A stretch of DNA of 64,000 nucleotides, taken from the NCBI GenBank assembly GCA_013399855.1, contig VXAY01006800.1, positions 2,279,951 through 2,343,950 of the forward strand, read 5' to 3'. Both the position numbers and the translations under genes were made by a program. The stretch is from Oxyruncus cristatus. Lineage: Eukaryota; Chordata; Aves; Passeriformes; Cotingidae. A model generated the notes under the pieces. It was not told the origin of the DNA, did no database searches, and saw only the letters and a list, made by a program, of their open reading frames with translations. This document shows positions 1-13,770 of the stretch, piece by piece; the stretch's first letter is position 1; every line of letters starts with the position of its first letter.

Positions 1-545
1 CCCTGCTCCATCTTGGGCCTCCCATGGGGTCACAGCCTCCTTCATGCATCCACCTGCTCTGGTATGGGCTCCTCCATGGGCTGCAGGTGGGTCTCTGCAT
101 CCTTATGGTCTTCATGGGCTGCAGGGGCACAGCTGCTCCCCCATGGTCTGCACCACGGGCTGCAGGGCCTCAGCTCCGGCACCTGGAGCACCTCCTGCCC
201 CTCCTTCCGCACTGGCCTTGGTGTTTACTTTGCTCCTATGTTCCCACTCCGCTCTTCCCTGGCTGGAATTCTTTCCGCACAATACCTTTCTGTTCTCACA
301 TGTTATCACAAGGTGTTACTATTACTCCTGATTGGCTTGGCTTTGGCCAGCGGCAGGAAGTCCGGCCTGGAGCCAGCTGGCATTGGCTCCACTGGACAGG
401 GGAAGCTTCCAGCAGCTTCTAACAGAAGCCACCCCTGTAGCCCCACTGCTACCAAAACCCCGCCACAGAAACCCACTACAACAGTTCATAACTCACGATG
501 TGTTCCCAGTAAGCATGCAATTCCTTTCTGGCCACCTAATCCCCG
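1..545. repeat. Avian interspersed repeat, probably LTR-retrotransposon fragment, truncated by window edge
   Basis: This GC-rich block stands out from the AT-rich DNA after it. It carries three copies of GGGCTGCAGG (78-87, 116-125, 157-166). From memory, its later part (a 'ctgattggcttggc' stretch, then 'gaagccacccctgtagcccc') resembles a sequence dispersed widely in bird genomes that I associate with endogenous-retrovirus LTRs. I cannot name the family, and the left end lies outside the window. Overlapping open frames here are repeat-derived and not genes. No retroviral protein is recognisable. Confidence 0.5.
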
Positions 546-550
546 TGATG

Positions 551-579
551 AAAAAAAAACAAAACAAAACAAAACAAAA
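551..579. repeat. A-rich (AAAAC)n simple repeat
   Basis: A run of nine A followed by four AAAAC-type units. It directly follows the repeat at 1-545 and could be its degenerate tail or an independent microsatellite. Confidence 0.8.
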
Positions 580-1671
580 TCATAATCATCCTTGCATAAA
601 TTCACATATTAGTTTTAAATAGAGATAGATATTGTATCTGACATCACCAAATTTAACATTCTGACTTCAGTCTGAAAAACTGTCAGTTTATAGCTGATTT
701 TCAGCAACCTTTGCTTACGCAACCCAGGAACTGATTTAGCCTTTGAGTGCACCAAACAACTGCCTTGCCCCAAAATAGCAGAAAAGGTAATTTAACCATT
801 TGAAAGTTAAATTGTTTAGATGGTTTTCTAGAAGAAATCATGATAGAAGAACAAAACAACTAATGCTGGAGACCATTTTGTCCTGTCAAAAGCCAGTTTG
901 AAGAGCTGATGGACAGTATTTCTCTTGTTTTTAAGCAAGTATCAGAAATTTTTGAGAACAAACAAGGATTTGGTTGCTTTATGTTGAATTTAAGGGAGGC
1001 AGAGTATTTTTGGGTTTTGTTGGTTCTATATGGGCTGGCATACTTAAATTAGAGAGGTCTCAGAGCATTTTTGGTGGGCAAGTAAATTGAACAGTGAATC
1101 ACTGCTACAATTAGATAATTAGGATAATGGAGAAATAGAAATTAAAACCATTTATGCTTGTATGAATCCAAGAAGTAATATGCATTCTGCCTGCCTGTTC
1201 CAGTCTTATGTTTGTAAATTGCTTTTTCCAGCATTGAGCAAGAAATGATATTTCAACTGCTTTGGTGCAAAGTTTGGCTAAAAATGAAGAAAAAAAAAGA
1301 AAATAATAATGAAATTAATGATATCAAAAAGCCTAAAAATATCAGCAAAAGGAGAAAGGCATATGAGGAAGCAGAGGGAAACCCTAAGAGGGTGCACTAC
1401 CACAGCAAAAAAAAAGCATAAATATGAAGACTGGAAGGTAGTCAGGGAAGAGCAAATGTGAATTCTGTGAAATAGAAATGTTATTTAATTTTTATAGTTT
1501 GGACAGGATTAACAGAGTAATCTATTAGTGAAGAATGGTGTTATTGATGTTAAGGGAAATACATAATCACTGTGGATATAAAAACAAAGTGAGAAGCAGA
1601 TCTGGGTAAAACGGCACTGCTGTTTGTTCTTCATGAGCTCAAATTCACACTCAGCCCAAATTCAAGTGCTT

Positions 1672-1908
1672 TATAGAATCCCAGAATCATTTGGGTCGGA
1701 AAAGACTTGTAAGACCATTGAGTACAACCACCAACCCAGCACCACCATATTCACCACAAAACCATGTCCCTGAGTGCCATACCCACAAGTGTTTTGAACA
1801 CTTCCAGAAATGGCAATTTCACCCCCTCTCTGGGCAGCCTGTTACAATGCCTGACCATCCTTTCAATGAAGAATTTTTTTCTTATATTTAATCTAAACCT
1901 CCCCTGAA
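1672..1908 (-). mobile_element. CR1 LINE 3' fragment, reverse orientation
   Basis: Begins with the reverse complement of the CR1 3' terminal repeats ('atagaatcccagaatca'). It continues with the usual order of landmarks: the 'ttgggtcggaaaagac' region, 'ttttgaacacttccag', 'gggcagcctgtt', then 'atgaagaattttttt' and 'taatctaaacctcccc'. It is diverged and 5'-truncated, as most CR1 copies are, and has no intact reading frame. Confidence 0.9.
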
Positions 1909-4900
1909 GTAAACAATACAGAAAACAATAAAAATATGAAAACAATGCAGGGGAACAGAACCAGATTACAGGTTTATATTTGGTTATCTTCTATCTACAT
2001 AATATTAATAAATCACAGTAATCCTCTTAGCAGCCAACATGTGCAGCAAATATTTTTTTCCTATTAGTCCCTAAAGTCATGATTTTCTTCTTGCGTTGTT
2101 ACTGCCATCATCATTCAACTTTTTCATCCTGTATGATGTTTTGCCCTCCCCTATATAGGCAATTCCTTTGTGCCATCATTAAATTTTAACAGAACAACCA
2201 CCTACCATGAGCCAAGATAACTAATGAAAATATTAGATGAAATAAGTCTAATCTAGTTTTCAAACTAATTGTCTAACCAACATTTTACCTCAACATTTCA
2301 CTTTTTTTCTTTTAAGTCTGTTCATTACGCATTTTAAAATTCTTGTGCTAATCCTTGATTTCTCTATTTAGCTAATAATTTTCCTTGTGGAATTCCATCA
2401 GATGCTTTGTAAAAGTCCAAGTAGATTAGATGTATTTCATTTCCTTTGTCCAGAAAATCAAAGGAAAATAGCAGCTTAATCCAGAATGATCAAATAAGTC
2501 TTTGTAAACCCATGTTGTATTTTTTCACATTTTTTTTACGTTTTTAATTACCTTCAAAATCTCCTCTACAGTATTTTATAGAAATGAGGTCAGAAACATA
2601 AAAGAAATTATTTTTTTTGCTTGTTTTAAGAGCTGTGTGATGTCTATGACATAACTATAGCTATATCATCATTTTCCTTAACGTTATTGCATAATGCCTC
2701 TTCTTCTTTCCTTTATGCAAGTAGTGAAACTTCTGGTGCTTGTTTTAACATGAGTTCTATTTTTGGCAAGTATTATTTTATCTTAAAACTTTTTCACCTT
2801 AGGAACACAGCATTTTTTGATCATGCTTCGCTAACTTCTACCATCTCATTTCATACAGCAGAAATGGGAAGTCAGAAGTGTAGTCAGCAGGAAGCTCCGA
2901 GCCACAGAATGACTTGGTGTGGATTATTTGTACCTTCCTTTGCTGAGCTAGATACAAACAAAAGGAAAGTTTGCTCTTGGGAAGCTGGACCCCTGGACAC
3001 TTACTATATTAGCTGCAGCCATATTTCCACATCTGTTCTTATTTCTGCATTGTAATTTTCTCAGAATATTTATTAAATTGAAAGGCTTTATTCACAATAG
3101 CCAGGACATTCTATGCATAAAGAAGTTCATAGATATCTAATGACCAATTAAATACCTGTAATGAAGGCCAAGGACTGCAACTTCATTTCTTAGAGACAGC
3201 AATATGTTTACTAGAAGGACAAAGGAAAGATACAATCTCCTATTTCCTTCTGCAAACTCTTCAGTCTCATTTCCCCTCCTGAAACTTCCACAAAGCTTCA
3301 CCTTCTTCCTATCAGCCCTGCCTCCCAAACTTGATCTCTCTTGGATTATCCCACTCTTCTTGCCACACTGAAACTTCACTGCTACTTTCTGTTTACTTTT
3401 CCTTATTTATACTCTCATAAACTCTTTCATGGGCTAAGAAGACACTTTGCTTCCACATCAAAACTTTGTGTTTTTGGGACTGAAAAGCCTGAGGCTGAGC
3501 CACTCTTCTCACCTTCTGACCAGAGAGTAGGGTGTGCTTGGCTTTCTAGTGCAAAATTTTATGGATAAAACAACAGATGCAAAGGAATAAAGTATATATA
3601 ATAAGCACAAGCATTCTTTACATCATTAAATACTCTGCGGAAAAATCAGTCATGGGGAACTATGATGGAGAATGAATTATGTGAGTTTGTATAAAAAGGA
3701 ATAGACTTGATCTCTCTCCTGCACAGAGGCAGTTTCACTTGTTGCAAAAGGCGATAGGAAATCAATGTCTCCTAAAACATCAACTTGCAACAAATACCAA
3801 GATTATGCTGAATACACTGGCACAGGATCCCAGAGAAATGACAAGATACTCCACAGATACAAAGAGGGCAATGATGCTCTTCTAAAAACTGGGTAAAGCA
3901 AAATCTTCACGCCCACGGTTTTCAGACAGAAGATGCAATGTAAGAAATAATAAACTAGCATTTGTGTTTTAAATGTATTAAATATTTTGATATCACAAAT
4001 TTACTGCTGATGGTTGCTTCCACGGATTTTTGGCCATCATGTGCCAGTTTTTGCTCTGCAAAGTTATATTGTGCCCTACCTATCCACTAGTAATCTGCTC
4101 CTAAATACAAGTACCATGTCCTAGTTGGTTTTGATGTGTGAGGTGAAATATTAACCTTTAAAGCTGCTGTATTGGAAGTAGTCTTCAACCAAATAAACCT
4201 ACAGTCACAAAATCACAATGCTTTCTCTTTAACACACAAATTCCCTATTACTTATTTAACAATACGAGTTATTAAAACAAAAAAGGCTCTAAATTTTTTC
4301 CCCTTCAGCAGCTTTCACCAAATGAAACCATATAAGAAAACTAGAAGAAACACGAAATGGATTGATGATATTATAGCAACATAGGGTATTACAATAATGT
4401 GCTTGAATTTTTCACTGTTCCCATTACAGCCTTAGTATTTAGGGGTCACAGTTGAGTAACTGTAGATTGTATTGGAGTGAAACTATAATTCAAAAGTTTC
4501 TGGGTTACCAAGGGTCTTGCAAAGTAAACTATGGGAAGAAATTTGTTTGCTTGTTTGTTTTGTACTGGTTGTACCTATTTCTTCCTTTCTTTTTTTTCCA
4601 TCCCTTTTGGTTGTTTAAAAAAAACTATACCAAATTTTTTAAAAAAATACACAATGTTTTTTGGAAACATTTCTACACTTCTGGGTATTTTGTGAGCATT
4701 TTGTTTGAAACATTGTAGATTTTTCCAGTTCAAGAAAAAAATAGCTACGAAACAGATGCACAAGCTATTTCAAAATAATCCCTCCCGCTACACCAACAGA
4801 AAACTGCACTATTGATTGCCACTGCTTAATACTGTCTCCCACACATTTAGAAAGCCATGATTTCCAGAGTGAAATATCCAGGACAGTTCACTGAAATGAG

Positions 4901-7167
4901 GTTTGGCATCCAGATTGCCCGCCTGGCTGTAATCATCCTTTGAGTTATTGAGCTTGTAAATCACATATCAAAACAGAGGAACACATCAATTAATGTTCTA
5001 CTGGAAACAAATCAAGGACAATCCTACAGTGTGACATTCTGCCAGTTTTATTTTCAATAGACGTGGGGGAGAAGCTGAAATGTTTGGTCACAGCCTTTAT
5101 TTACCCAATCTGTCTTATATACCATTGCATAATGCTATCACAATATTAATATGCAAATTACCACTCCAATAAAAGCCATGCTTTCCCCGTTGATTTTCAG
5201 CAGAGCTTCTGTTACAAAGGAAAATACTTAGCACTTATATTCCTTTTTCATCTTCAAAACTCCTTTAGTACATTTTAATTAATCCTTTTCCTTTCAGTTT
5301 TCTGACCCCGCATTAGGTTTTCTGCCTCCTTCACCCTGTACTCTCAAGGTTATGTCACCCTCTTGATGTCTTCCATAGACTTTTCATGTTTTCAAAAATG
5401 ATCTTCCTCTCATCTCTCTTTATGCCTAGAAAACAGACCTCGGGAGAATGGCCAGAAGAAAAGCCTAGTCAAGGGCAAAAGAAGTTTCCAAGGTCAAAAA
5501 GAAACAAAGGAACTCTATTTCCAGGGAATAACAAACACTGATCCCATCTAACACAGCTGCTGCTTTATCTCATCAGGTGCCTCAGTCTGGCCTCAGGCAA
5601 TCTCTGGGGAGGTGCTGAGGTGACTCCTCTGTAGGGCATCATGAAAGATGCAGCTCAGCTGGCCACAAGGACAGTGTGCATGGGCATCCAGTCCGAGATG
5701 GCAGATGAGAAAATAGCAGTAGCCTCTTGTGGAGAGGAACTTGTCCTCAAAGAGAATTTCTGCTGCAAAGTGTCGTGTGGGAGGCAGAACACGCTTAGGT
5801 CCTACGGGAATTTCCCAGCTCACTGGGAAAACATTGATTGGTTTTATAAAAGGAAAACTCTCAGTCCAGATTTATCCCCTCAAACACTGAGCTCCCCCAC
5901 ACCATTTTTTTTTTTCACAGATTTTATTTTCATACATTTAATTATTTTATTATACCCTGGATTATTTTTACTTACGACATGCTGTATGTAGATGTTTTGA
6001 TGGCAATTTCAAACAATGGACTATTAATGCACACAAGCAGTTGTGTATGCTTTCGAAGATCAGTCACAAAACGGGCATCACTTCTGACCTACTTAAACTC
6101 TTAAAACCAGGATTTCATCACTGCATGGGAAAAATGCTCATCTGTTTCAAAAGGTTATATTTCACTCCCACAGCACACACGGGTTCATGTAGGACTTGGC
6201 AATGCACTTCTGTAAAAAGGGAAAATTCCTGTGGTACTCCTGGAGTCAGTCATTTGCACAACAAAGTAGGTGAAAGGCTTTCTATGCTCTAGGGAGGGAG
6301 AACTGGACATTTAAAGCCACGTTTTCTATCATAACTATTGATGAAAATACAGCTCAGATTGTTGAAGTTTTCATATTATATTTTAGGAGTTAGAATATGA
6401 TAAATGATTGCTACACTTTTCAGTGTATCATCTTGATATATCAAATCTCACGTTTTGTTCTCCCCCGGTAGTTTCAAGTGGCAATAATTTGTCATTTATC
6501 AGTAATTGCTTTTATTTTCACTTTATTTTCTGATATGTAGGGGAAAGTAAATATTACACACCTCCAGTTACCAAGACATTCTACCTACATGGTTTCAGAA
6601 TACTTCTTCATCAATAGCATGTGTTGTATGAAAACAGAATTTAGAGGTGACTCAAAGAAAAGAGGTACTCCATATGTTAGCTGATATACAATATACTTTG
6701 CTCTGTTCTTGTAAATGTGCTGGGCAGTGGATGTAAAAAGCTGTATTTCAAATGCAGGATGCACAGTCATGTTGTTAATTTATGATTCACATAAGATATT
6801 AAATTTATTATTAAGTCTTCAGAGAGATCTATGTTTTTAAACCTTTCTGTATTGCTGTCAGTGTGTTTCTATCTAACAAATCTGTGATGCTGGAGACAGA
6901 CATAGCTTCACATTTAACTTGCACTGCATGCACTCTGACTTCACTGGACTTTCTAGATTGTGCCAAAACACACAAACTAGGATTATACTTAAAAGGATCA
7001 AGCGAGAGAAGGTTGTTAACTTAAGTAATTGATAATTTAAGTAGCTTGGTATCCTCTGAAAACCTTCATGTTTTTCTGTGAGGAGGCATTACTTTTTGTT
7101 TATTTTGTGATGCTTAGGGTTTGGGGATTTTATATATATAGAAAGATTACCTTTGTCCTCCTTTCAG

Positions 7168-7200
7168 GAAAAAAAAAAAAAAACAACAAAACAAAAACAA
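7168..7200. repeat. Poly(A)/(CAAAA)n low-complexity tract
   Basis: A run of about 16 A followed by CAACAAAACAAAAAC-type units. It has no recognisable retroposon body. Confidence 0.75.
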
Positions 7201-8339
7201 CTACTCAACTTACTTTCCTTTACATCCTCTTTGAAAAATTTCTCACAATTACTATGGAAACAGCTTTTAAACAGGGAATAGCAGTAATTAGTAACAGCTG
7301 CAAGTGCAATATGAAGTCTACAACACAATTAATTCCAGCATTTGGAGTGGATTGTGCAGAGCTGCCCTTTGTTGCTTTGCATGGAACAGCAGACTGTACA
7401 GAGCCACTTAGAAGGAGGGGGCTTAGCATTACCATAGTGGTATATCATGGCTTGTGATATAGTTTGGACTACAGAGGCGGTATTAACCCAAATGAATGAA
7501 TGACATAATTACATAGTTTAATGGCACATGATTCTAGAAAGAATTAGATTCCTAAAGGTATTATGGGCAAATGCAAAAATTCCACTTTATACTGTCAGAC
7601 AACATAAAAATACTCACTTGCTGCTGAAATGAGACCAGGGGCTTGAAATGTAACTTTTAAATCCATTCATTCATCTGATTTATAGAGACATGGGCAGATC
7701 ATATCTGGAAGTTTACCTACAGATGCTTTTATCTTTTGACTTTTCACTTTAAAAGTCAAATTGGAATTTTTTAAGAACAACCAATTAAAGATTTTTAATA
7801 AATCATGAAAGAGATAAGAGAACCTATCTGCCTTTAGGCTTTATTGGAGAAGGAATATTATAAATACTTATTTGTTATTTTATTATTTCTTAAGTCTACT
7901 TGTCATAAAGTCTACCATCTATCCCACTCGCTTCTCTCATTAGAAGCTATGGCTGTACAAAAGATTCAAATTTTCATTAAACCATTTTTGTAGCTGGTGT
8001 AAAATGTGCGGCAGAAGCTGTAGGATCAGATTGAGGTATATTGCCTTATACAGGAGAGAGTTCTGCTTTCACCTTGAACGCAAGTATTGGGTCTTGTGCT
8101 CCTAAGGCAGAAGCTATGTGGCCTTTGTTACCTGAGCTAGTAATCTCTGCTTAGGGGCAAAGCATATTAGATGGGGCCTGACCCCAGCTAACGGGGCCAC
8201 TTGGCTCTGATCCAGCACATGGCAAAGCCGTGTCAGCCCACTGTGTGCTCCCTTGGCACACTAAAAGACTTGCTTGTCTTCTTTTTACCGTTACAATTCC
8301 TAATTTGCCATCTTTTAAAAACGTGGACAAGCACACATG

Positions 8340-8690
8340 AGTATGTGTAGACCAAACCTCTGTTGTTCTTGTTCCCCTTTTTCTTCTTTATTGCCCTTCC
8401 TACTTACCTGCAGCAATTCCTTCTCAGCACCCAGTTTTCCTTCCCTTTACTGTCTCATCTTCCTAATCACTTTTTTCTCCTCATATTCATTTTCTGTTTC
8501 ACTTGACTTTTTCCCACCTATTTCCTTTTTAAAATTTTATCTTCCTTTTACAATATGTGTATATAGCCTTGTCCTCATTTCCACACGCATACCCTTCCTT
8601 CTTGATATTTACTTCCTGTTCTTATTTTTCCTCTATTATCTTCCATTGTAACTTTTTTTGATCTCCCTTCCCAATATTCCTTCTAAGTTA
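8340..8690 (+). repeat. Pyrimidine-rich low-complexity tract
   Basis: About 350 bases dominated by C and T on the plus strand, with many TTCCTTTT/CTTCC-type words. The open frame of about 104 codons here (rich in Phe, Leu and Ser) is a by-product of this composition and not a gene. Confidence 0.65.
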
Positions 8691-9446
8691 CTTTTGCACT
8701 CACTACTAGTTTATAAAGTGAATCAAACAGGACACCATCTCAACAACCTATTTTAGGATAAGATGAACCATTCTGTGGAAGTGCTGGTCTCTGCCCATTG
8801 ACTACAACTGGATAAGACAAAAGGAAACCCTTTTTTTCATTTTAGGCAGTCCATTTGTATCTCACCAAATGCAGAATGGGAACAGCAATAACTAGGTTCC
8901 AAAAGAAGGAAATCTGATACAACCTTCCTACTGAGCTTTAGCCTACCCTGTTGAACTTCCAAAAGCAGTGTCTGTGGCTGGGTTGCACAACAGCACCCAT
9001 TTTTTTGCCGGAATATTGCTAAGTAAAATATCTGCAATAACTTCTGAGTGCAGCTTTTGTAACCACCTTGTTAATTAGCTGAGTTAAGTAAGAATGAGAT
9101 ATTGAGGTGACTTCACTCCACTTGGCTGAAAGTGGTTTGCTACGATTATTCTGATTGCCATCTCATAGTGTCTGTCCTCCCGCTCCAGTGGGTCAGGGAA
9201 TCATTTTTAGTTCGATAAAGTTTCAAGATACCAGATTTCAGGGGTCACATTCTTATGTTTAGAAAAGCACTTACTGGTGTAAGAATGTATCTCACGGGGT
9301 GAAAAGATCGGGGAAAATTGTCTAATTTAGGAAGTGAAAGAAGAAATATCTGTCTGTCTATCTATAGATATAGGGTTTAAAGAAAGAACTGTACCTGCTA
9401 AAGTCATTCAATGGAAGGGATGGAATAAACTAAGTTAAAATAGATA

Positions 9447-9885
9447 AGGGGCTGGATAGAAGACTTATAAGATCATCCAGTTCAACTATTCAAGCACTGC
9501 TAAGTCCATCAGAAAACAATGTCCTTAAGTGCCACAACTACATATCTTTTAAATACTTTTAGGTATGGTGACTCCATCACTTCTGTGTGCAGCCTGTTTC
9601 AGTGCTTGACAACCTCTTCCATGAAGAAATTTTTCTAATATCCAATCTAAATTCCCACTAGTGCAACTTGAGAACGTTTCGCCTTATCCTATTGCTTGTT
9701 ACTCATGAGAAGACACTGACCCTCATCTGTCTACAACCTCTTTTCAGGTAGTTGTAGAGAGTGATAAGGTCTCCCTGAGCCTTCTTTTCTCCAGGCTGAA
9801 CACCCCCAGCTCCCGCAGCTGCTCCTCGTCAGATCTGTGCTTTAGAGCTTTCATTTCTCTTCTTTGGACATCCACACAGACCTTG
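9447..9885 (-). mobile_element. CR1 LINE fragment, reverse orientation
   Basis: Reverse complement of the CR1 3' region. It contains 'agatcatccagttcaac', 'cagcctgtttcagtgctt', 'atgaagaaatttttctaat', 'aaggtctccctgagcctt', 'ctccaggctgaacacccc' and 'agctgctcctcgtcaga'. It reaches further 5' into the element than the copy at 1672-1908 and lacks the last octamer repeats. It is diverged and non-functional. Confidence 0.92.
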
Positions 9886-10502
9886 TCACACTTTTTTACA
9901 CTGTTTCAGCAAGCAAATTCTGGCTGAACCCAATAACATCTGTGGATTCTGCCTAGCAAAGTATGTGTCACCCCAGCCACAAAGGTGAAATGTACTCAGT
10001 ACATTGCTGATCAGGGTATATTGCCTATAACCCCTCTGCAAAAGACACTTAAGACACTTGGTAACTGTGTGCTATTGATTCACACAAGTGCTGCAATCAC
10101 TGTGTCACTGTATATGTTAAACTGTCACTGGTTTCAAAAAGTTTTCTAACAATGCTGATTACTGAAGAGTGAGTTTATATGCAGTATAAAACTAGATTAA
10201 TAAAACTTTTATTCTCATTCTAACCTACCATATTTGCTTTTTTAAAAAAAGTAGTTGAGAGACAGAAGGCCCTGCTCTCTTGTCTTTTATGCTAGATTTG
10301 CAACAGTGTAAATTATTTATGAAAATGTAATAAATATAACCAGAAATTGAAATAAAAGAGAAAGGCTTGATCATGAATTAATACTTTTTACTGACAAAAT
10401 GAACTGAGAGGAAGCCTTTGATTTTGTAGTTTTGCACTAGGAATTTTTATTTCTGAAATACAGACTGCCATCATCAATTGAAAGTTTCCCAGTAATTTCA
10501 GT

Positions 10503-10608
10503 AGAATCATAGAATAGAATAATAGAACCACTTAGGTTGGAAAGGACCTTTAAGATAGAGTCCAACCATAAAGCTAACCCTGCCAAGTCCACCAAGTAGG
10601 TGCAAAGC
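10503..10608 (-). mobile_element. Short CR1 LINE 3' fragment, reverse orientation
   Basis: Starts with 'agaatcatagaatagaat', the reverse-complement CR1 terminal repeats. It continues with 'ttaggttggaaaggacctt' and 'gagtccaacc', and stops after about 105 bases. Only the extreme 3' end of the element is present. Confidence 0.92.
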
Positions 10609-12428
10609 AAACTTTCTGTAAGATGCCTCATTATATCAATACCTATTGCTCCTGTGCTCCTTCACAGAGAGGTCTCGGTCAGATACGACAGGCAATACAT
10701 TTAGAATGAGGTGAAGTAAGAATAAAGATTTACTTTCGTTGTTTGTCATTCAAGACTATATTTAAGTGTTAAAAAAAAGGACTTGTCAGGTGCAACAAAT
10801 CTTTAAGAATCTCAATGCAGATAAATTATAAGAATATCTGCAGGACAACATTGCTGTTATATAGAAGCTACGTATTTAAAATACTGTGACTGTGTAAGGA
10901 AATAGTTCATCAAATGTAAAGAAATTGCTTGTTTAGGAGGTTTAATGGCTTTTTAAAATTTCATGATGAAACTACATTTGTACTTTTTTTTTTTTCTACA
11001 TTATGGGAGAATGAAGACATATCAAGAAACTTTATTCTGCTAGTTCTATGTTTTAAGTCAATCACACTTTTTTTGTTGAAGCTAGTGGGAACTCATTTGT
11101 GCCCTATTACTCATATCCATGCACGGTTTTAGGATGAGATTACCATTTGTAAACATTCTGCATCTTTATTAAATACCTGTCATATTAATGAATTTTTAAG
11201 CCATAAATAATTAGGTGAAGCAAAAGGGTGAGTAATTAGTAAATAACACATTGCTTTCTTTTCTTCCCCATGCTTCAGGGTGGCATTGGTTTCCTAAATT
11301 TCAGATTCAAAAAACGACAAAGATTCAACACATAACTTCCAGCCTCACTTAATTTTGCAGGAACATTGTTACTTGAGCCCACCTTTTCTCAAAACTGGGC
11401 TCCAGTTCGAATTTCCTTGTAAATCCTGTAAAGCTTGCAGGTTGATCTTGAGTTATATATCACAGATCTTCCCATGAATGCCACACCTTGTTGAGCTCCA
11501 TTTTCCAGCCCTGGCTTCTCCTCCACGCCTCAACCAACTTGTTTGGAACTGTGTATTTCTTCTCCATGCTGGAGCCACACGTAAACAACTTCTTTCTTTC
11601 TTCCCTGGATTTCAGTGAGCTCCACAGGCTTTCACTTACAGTGTTCACTGTAGGATTAGCTTGCAGAGGGTCTTGCTATACAGTTGTAAATAGCACAGCA
11701 GAATGGAAACTTGAATATTTCTCTATTAAAATGTAAAAGTATTTTCTCTAGCATCTTTTTCACTTTTCAGCTATTGTTCAGTTAGTACTGATGAAACAAT
11801 CACAATCCAGGCCTTACAGTACTAGGTACCCACCCGTGCATTGAACAGTTCCATTGCCAGCCATGTGTCATTGCTGTTGGAACTATTAGCAGCTATAATT
11901 ATTGCCTCAAGAAGCTCTATAAGCATCAGAAGTGTAGGTTTACAGAAAATTATACTAATGATGAAAGAAACATTCCTGTGTAACCCTCTACTTCTCTATT
12001 TATTAGTTTCCATTATCATTCTCTGGTCTGGTCTCCTGTATGTTATATTGAAATGGTACATCTGAGTAAGGGTGGTCTAGCTTATTCTCACCTCCTGAAA
12101 CCATTTTCCATGCGTGCTTGCATAGTCAGTTGCACCCCTTCTTGCCCAGAACAACATGTGTTGGTTGCCCAATCCAGTGGGTTCTCCATGGGGAGAGCAT
12201 CTGTTTCCCAAGTCAGTGTCCCTGGATTGCTGAACAGGCCTCTGGGGGCAACACAGCTGAGAACTGAACATGAACACTTTTTATTGAGAAGAGATGAAAC
12301 AGGTATATGCTTGATCCTGCAAATAGGGAAGGAGCCAGGTAGGGCATTCCCTTTTATTCTGGAGGGGTGTTGGCAGAGTGTTAATCCTGCACTGTGTTGC
12401 CTACTGAGAGACTGTAGATGTTTTGGGC

Positions 12429-12872
12429 CACAACTAAGTGAAGGGCCTTGAGGAGAAGCTGTGTAATGAGCAGCTGAGGTCACTTGGTCTGTTCAACCTG
12501 GAGAAGAGGAGACTAAGGGGAGACCTCACTGCAGTTACAACTTCCTTGAGGGAGAAAGAGGAGGGGGAGACACTGATCTCTTCTCTCTGGTGACCAACAA
12601 CAGGACCCAAGGGAATGGCCTGAAATTGTATCAGGGGAGGTTTAGGTTGCATATTAGAAAAAGGTTCTTCACCCAGAGGGTAGTTAGGTTCTGGAACAGG
12701 CTCCCCAGGGAAGTGGTCACAGCACCAAACCTGACAAGAGATCAAAAAGCGTTTGAATGATACACTCAGCACATGGTGTGAAACTTGGGGAGGGCCCTGT
12801 GCAGGGCCAGGAGTTGGACTCAATGATCGTTGTGGGACCCTTCCAACTCAGGATATTCTGTGATTCTGTAAC
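12429..12872 (+). mobile_element. CR1 LINE 3' fragment, forward orientation
   Basis: Forward CR1 3' end. Landmarks in order are 'ttcaacctggagaagagga', 'aaggggagacctca', 'gggaggtttaggttg', 'agaaaaaggttcttcaccc', 'ctggaacaggctccccag', 'ggagttggactcaatgat', 'cccttccaactcagga', and terminal 'attctgtgattctgt'. It lies about 1.1 kb upstream of the CpG island, opposite in orientation to the three CR1 copies to its left. Confidence 0.94.
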
Positions 12873-13675
12873 ACTGATAATGATACCCTTAATGTGGGAG
12901 CCCAAGAATAAAGAGATGCCTAAATTACACGCTAAGAAGTAAATTTGTCCTGGTCTTGTGCAACCTGAACTAGTTCACATTTCCCCCTCTCTTTCTTCCG
13001 TGCATTTCTCCAAACCTTTAATCCACTCCCCAGCAACTCCTTTCTACCCTGGATCTCATCAATGATACGTTCTGTGTGAAGCAGAACTTCCATGTCGCAG
13101 GCCCATGACTCTGCAGTTACCTGTCACACCCCTGTGGGGAAGCAGAGGTGCTCGGGTGAGCAGTTACAGCTAAATATGAGAAGTGGTGCCACTTCAGGTG
13201 GCAAAACTGTGAAGTCTATGGAGACCTACAAAAGCTGGGCTAGAGATACTCTTCAGGACTGTTGGAGTCTACAGTCTGCAGAATCATTTTAGAAAATGCT
13301 ATTTCGGACTTGCATCCAAGCCCTGAATCCTACGTACCTACAGGTAGGTGGATAGGTGAAGACAACTGGGAGTTCTTCCCACCAGCTCCCAAGTGCCAGC
13401 TCCAATCCAGAAACAATGTAGATGAGTGACTGTATGCTTTACAGATTGCAACCGAAATATCGTGCTGGCTTTGAGCCCGGGCCATGCGAACACTCAATTC
13501 TTCATTTGTGGATCTCAGCTTTGATCCTTTTGCCACCTTTAAAATAGAGACGAGCACTCCTCTGTTTTGTAGAAATTGTTGTGAGTTAATACATTCAAGA
13601 TGATGTGACCCTTAAAGAAAGGATGTAAAAGCAACATGAATACTGGGTCTGCCCTTTTATTTCACCTGTTGAAAC

Positions 13676-13770
13676 AATCAAATATATTAAAATATAAATA
13701 TAATGCCAAAATTAAATATAAATATGTAAGCATATACAAAGAAAGAAAACAAACAAAAAACTCAACCAGA
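13676..13770. repeat. AT-rich low-complexity tract
   Basis: Contains two near copies of AAATATAAATAT and an A-rich AAAGAAAGAAAACAAAC stretch. It lies about 200 bases upstream of the CpG island and marks a sharp composition boundary. Confidence 0.5.

Noticed and set aside
13..622. Several overlapping open frames up to 190 codons on the plus strand
   Set aside because: They lie within a GC-rich interspersed repeat and a simple repeat. All frames are open together, which reflects composition and not coding.
5151..5158. Octamer ATGCAAAT as an enhancer
   Set aside because: A single 8-base match in AT-rich DNA is expected by chance. There is no supporting cluster of other sites.
5641..5991. 116-codon plus-strand open frame upstream of the promoter
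   Set aside because: The second half is translated poly(T) and AT-rich sequence. There is no conserved motif or promoter.
12053..12823. Open frames of about 130 codons on both strands
   Set aside because: They overlap or adjoin the CR1 fragment at 12429-12872 and show no domain or reverse-transcriptase motif.
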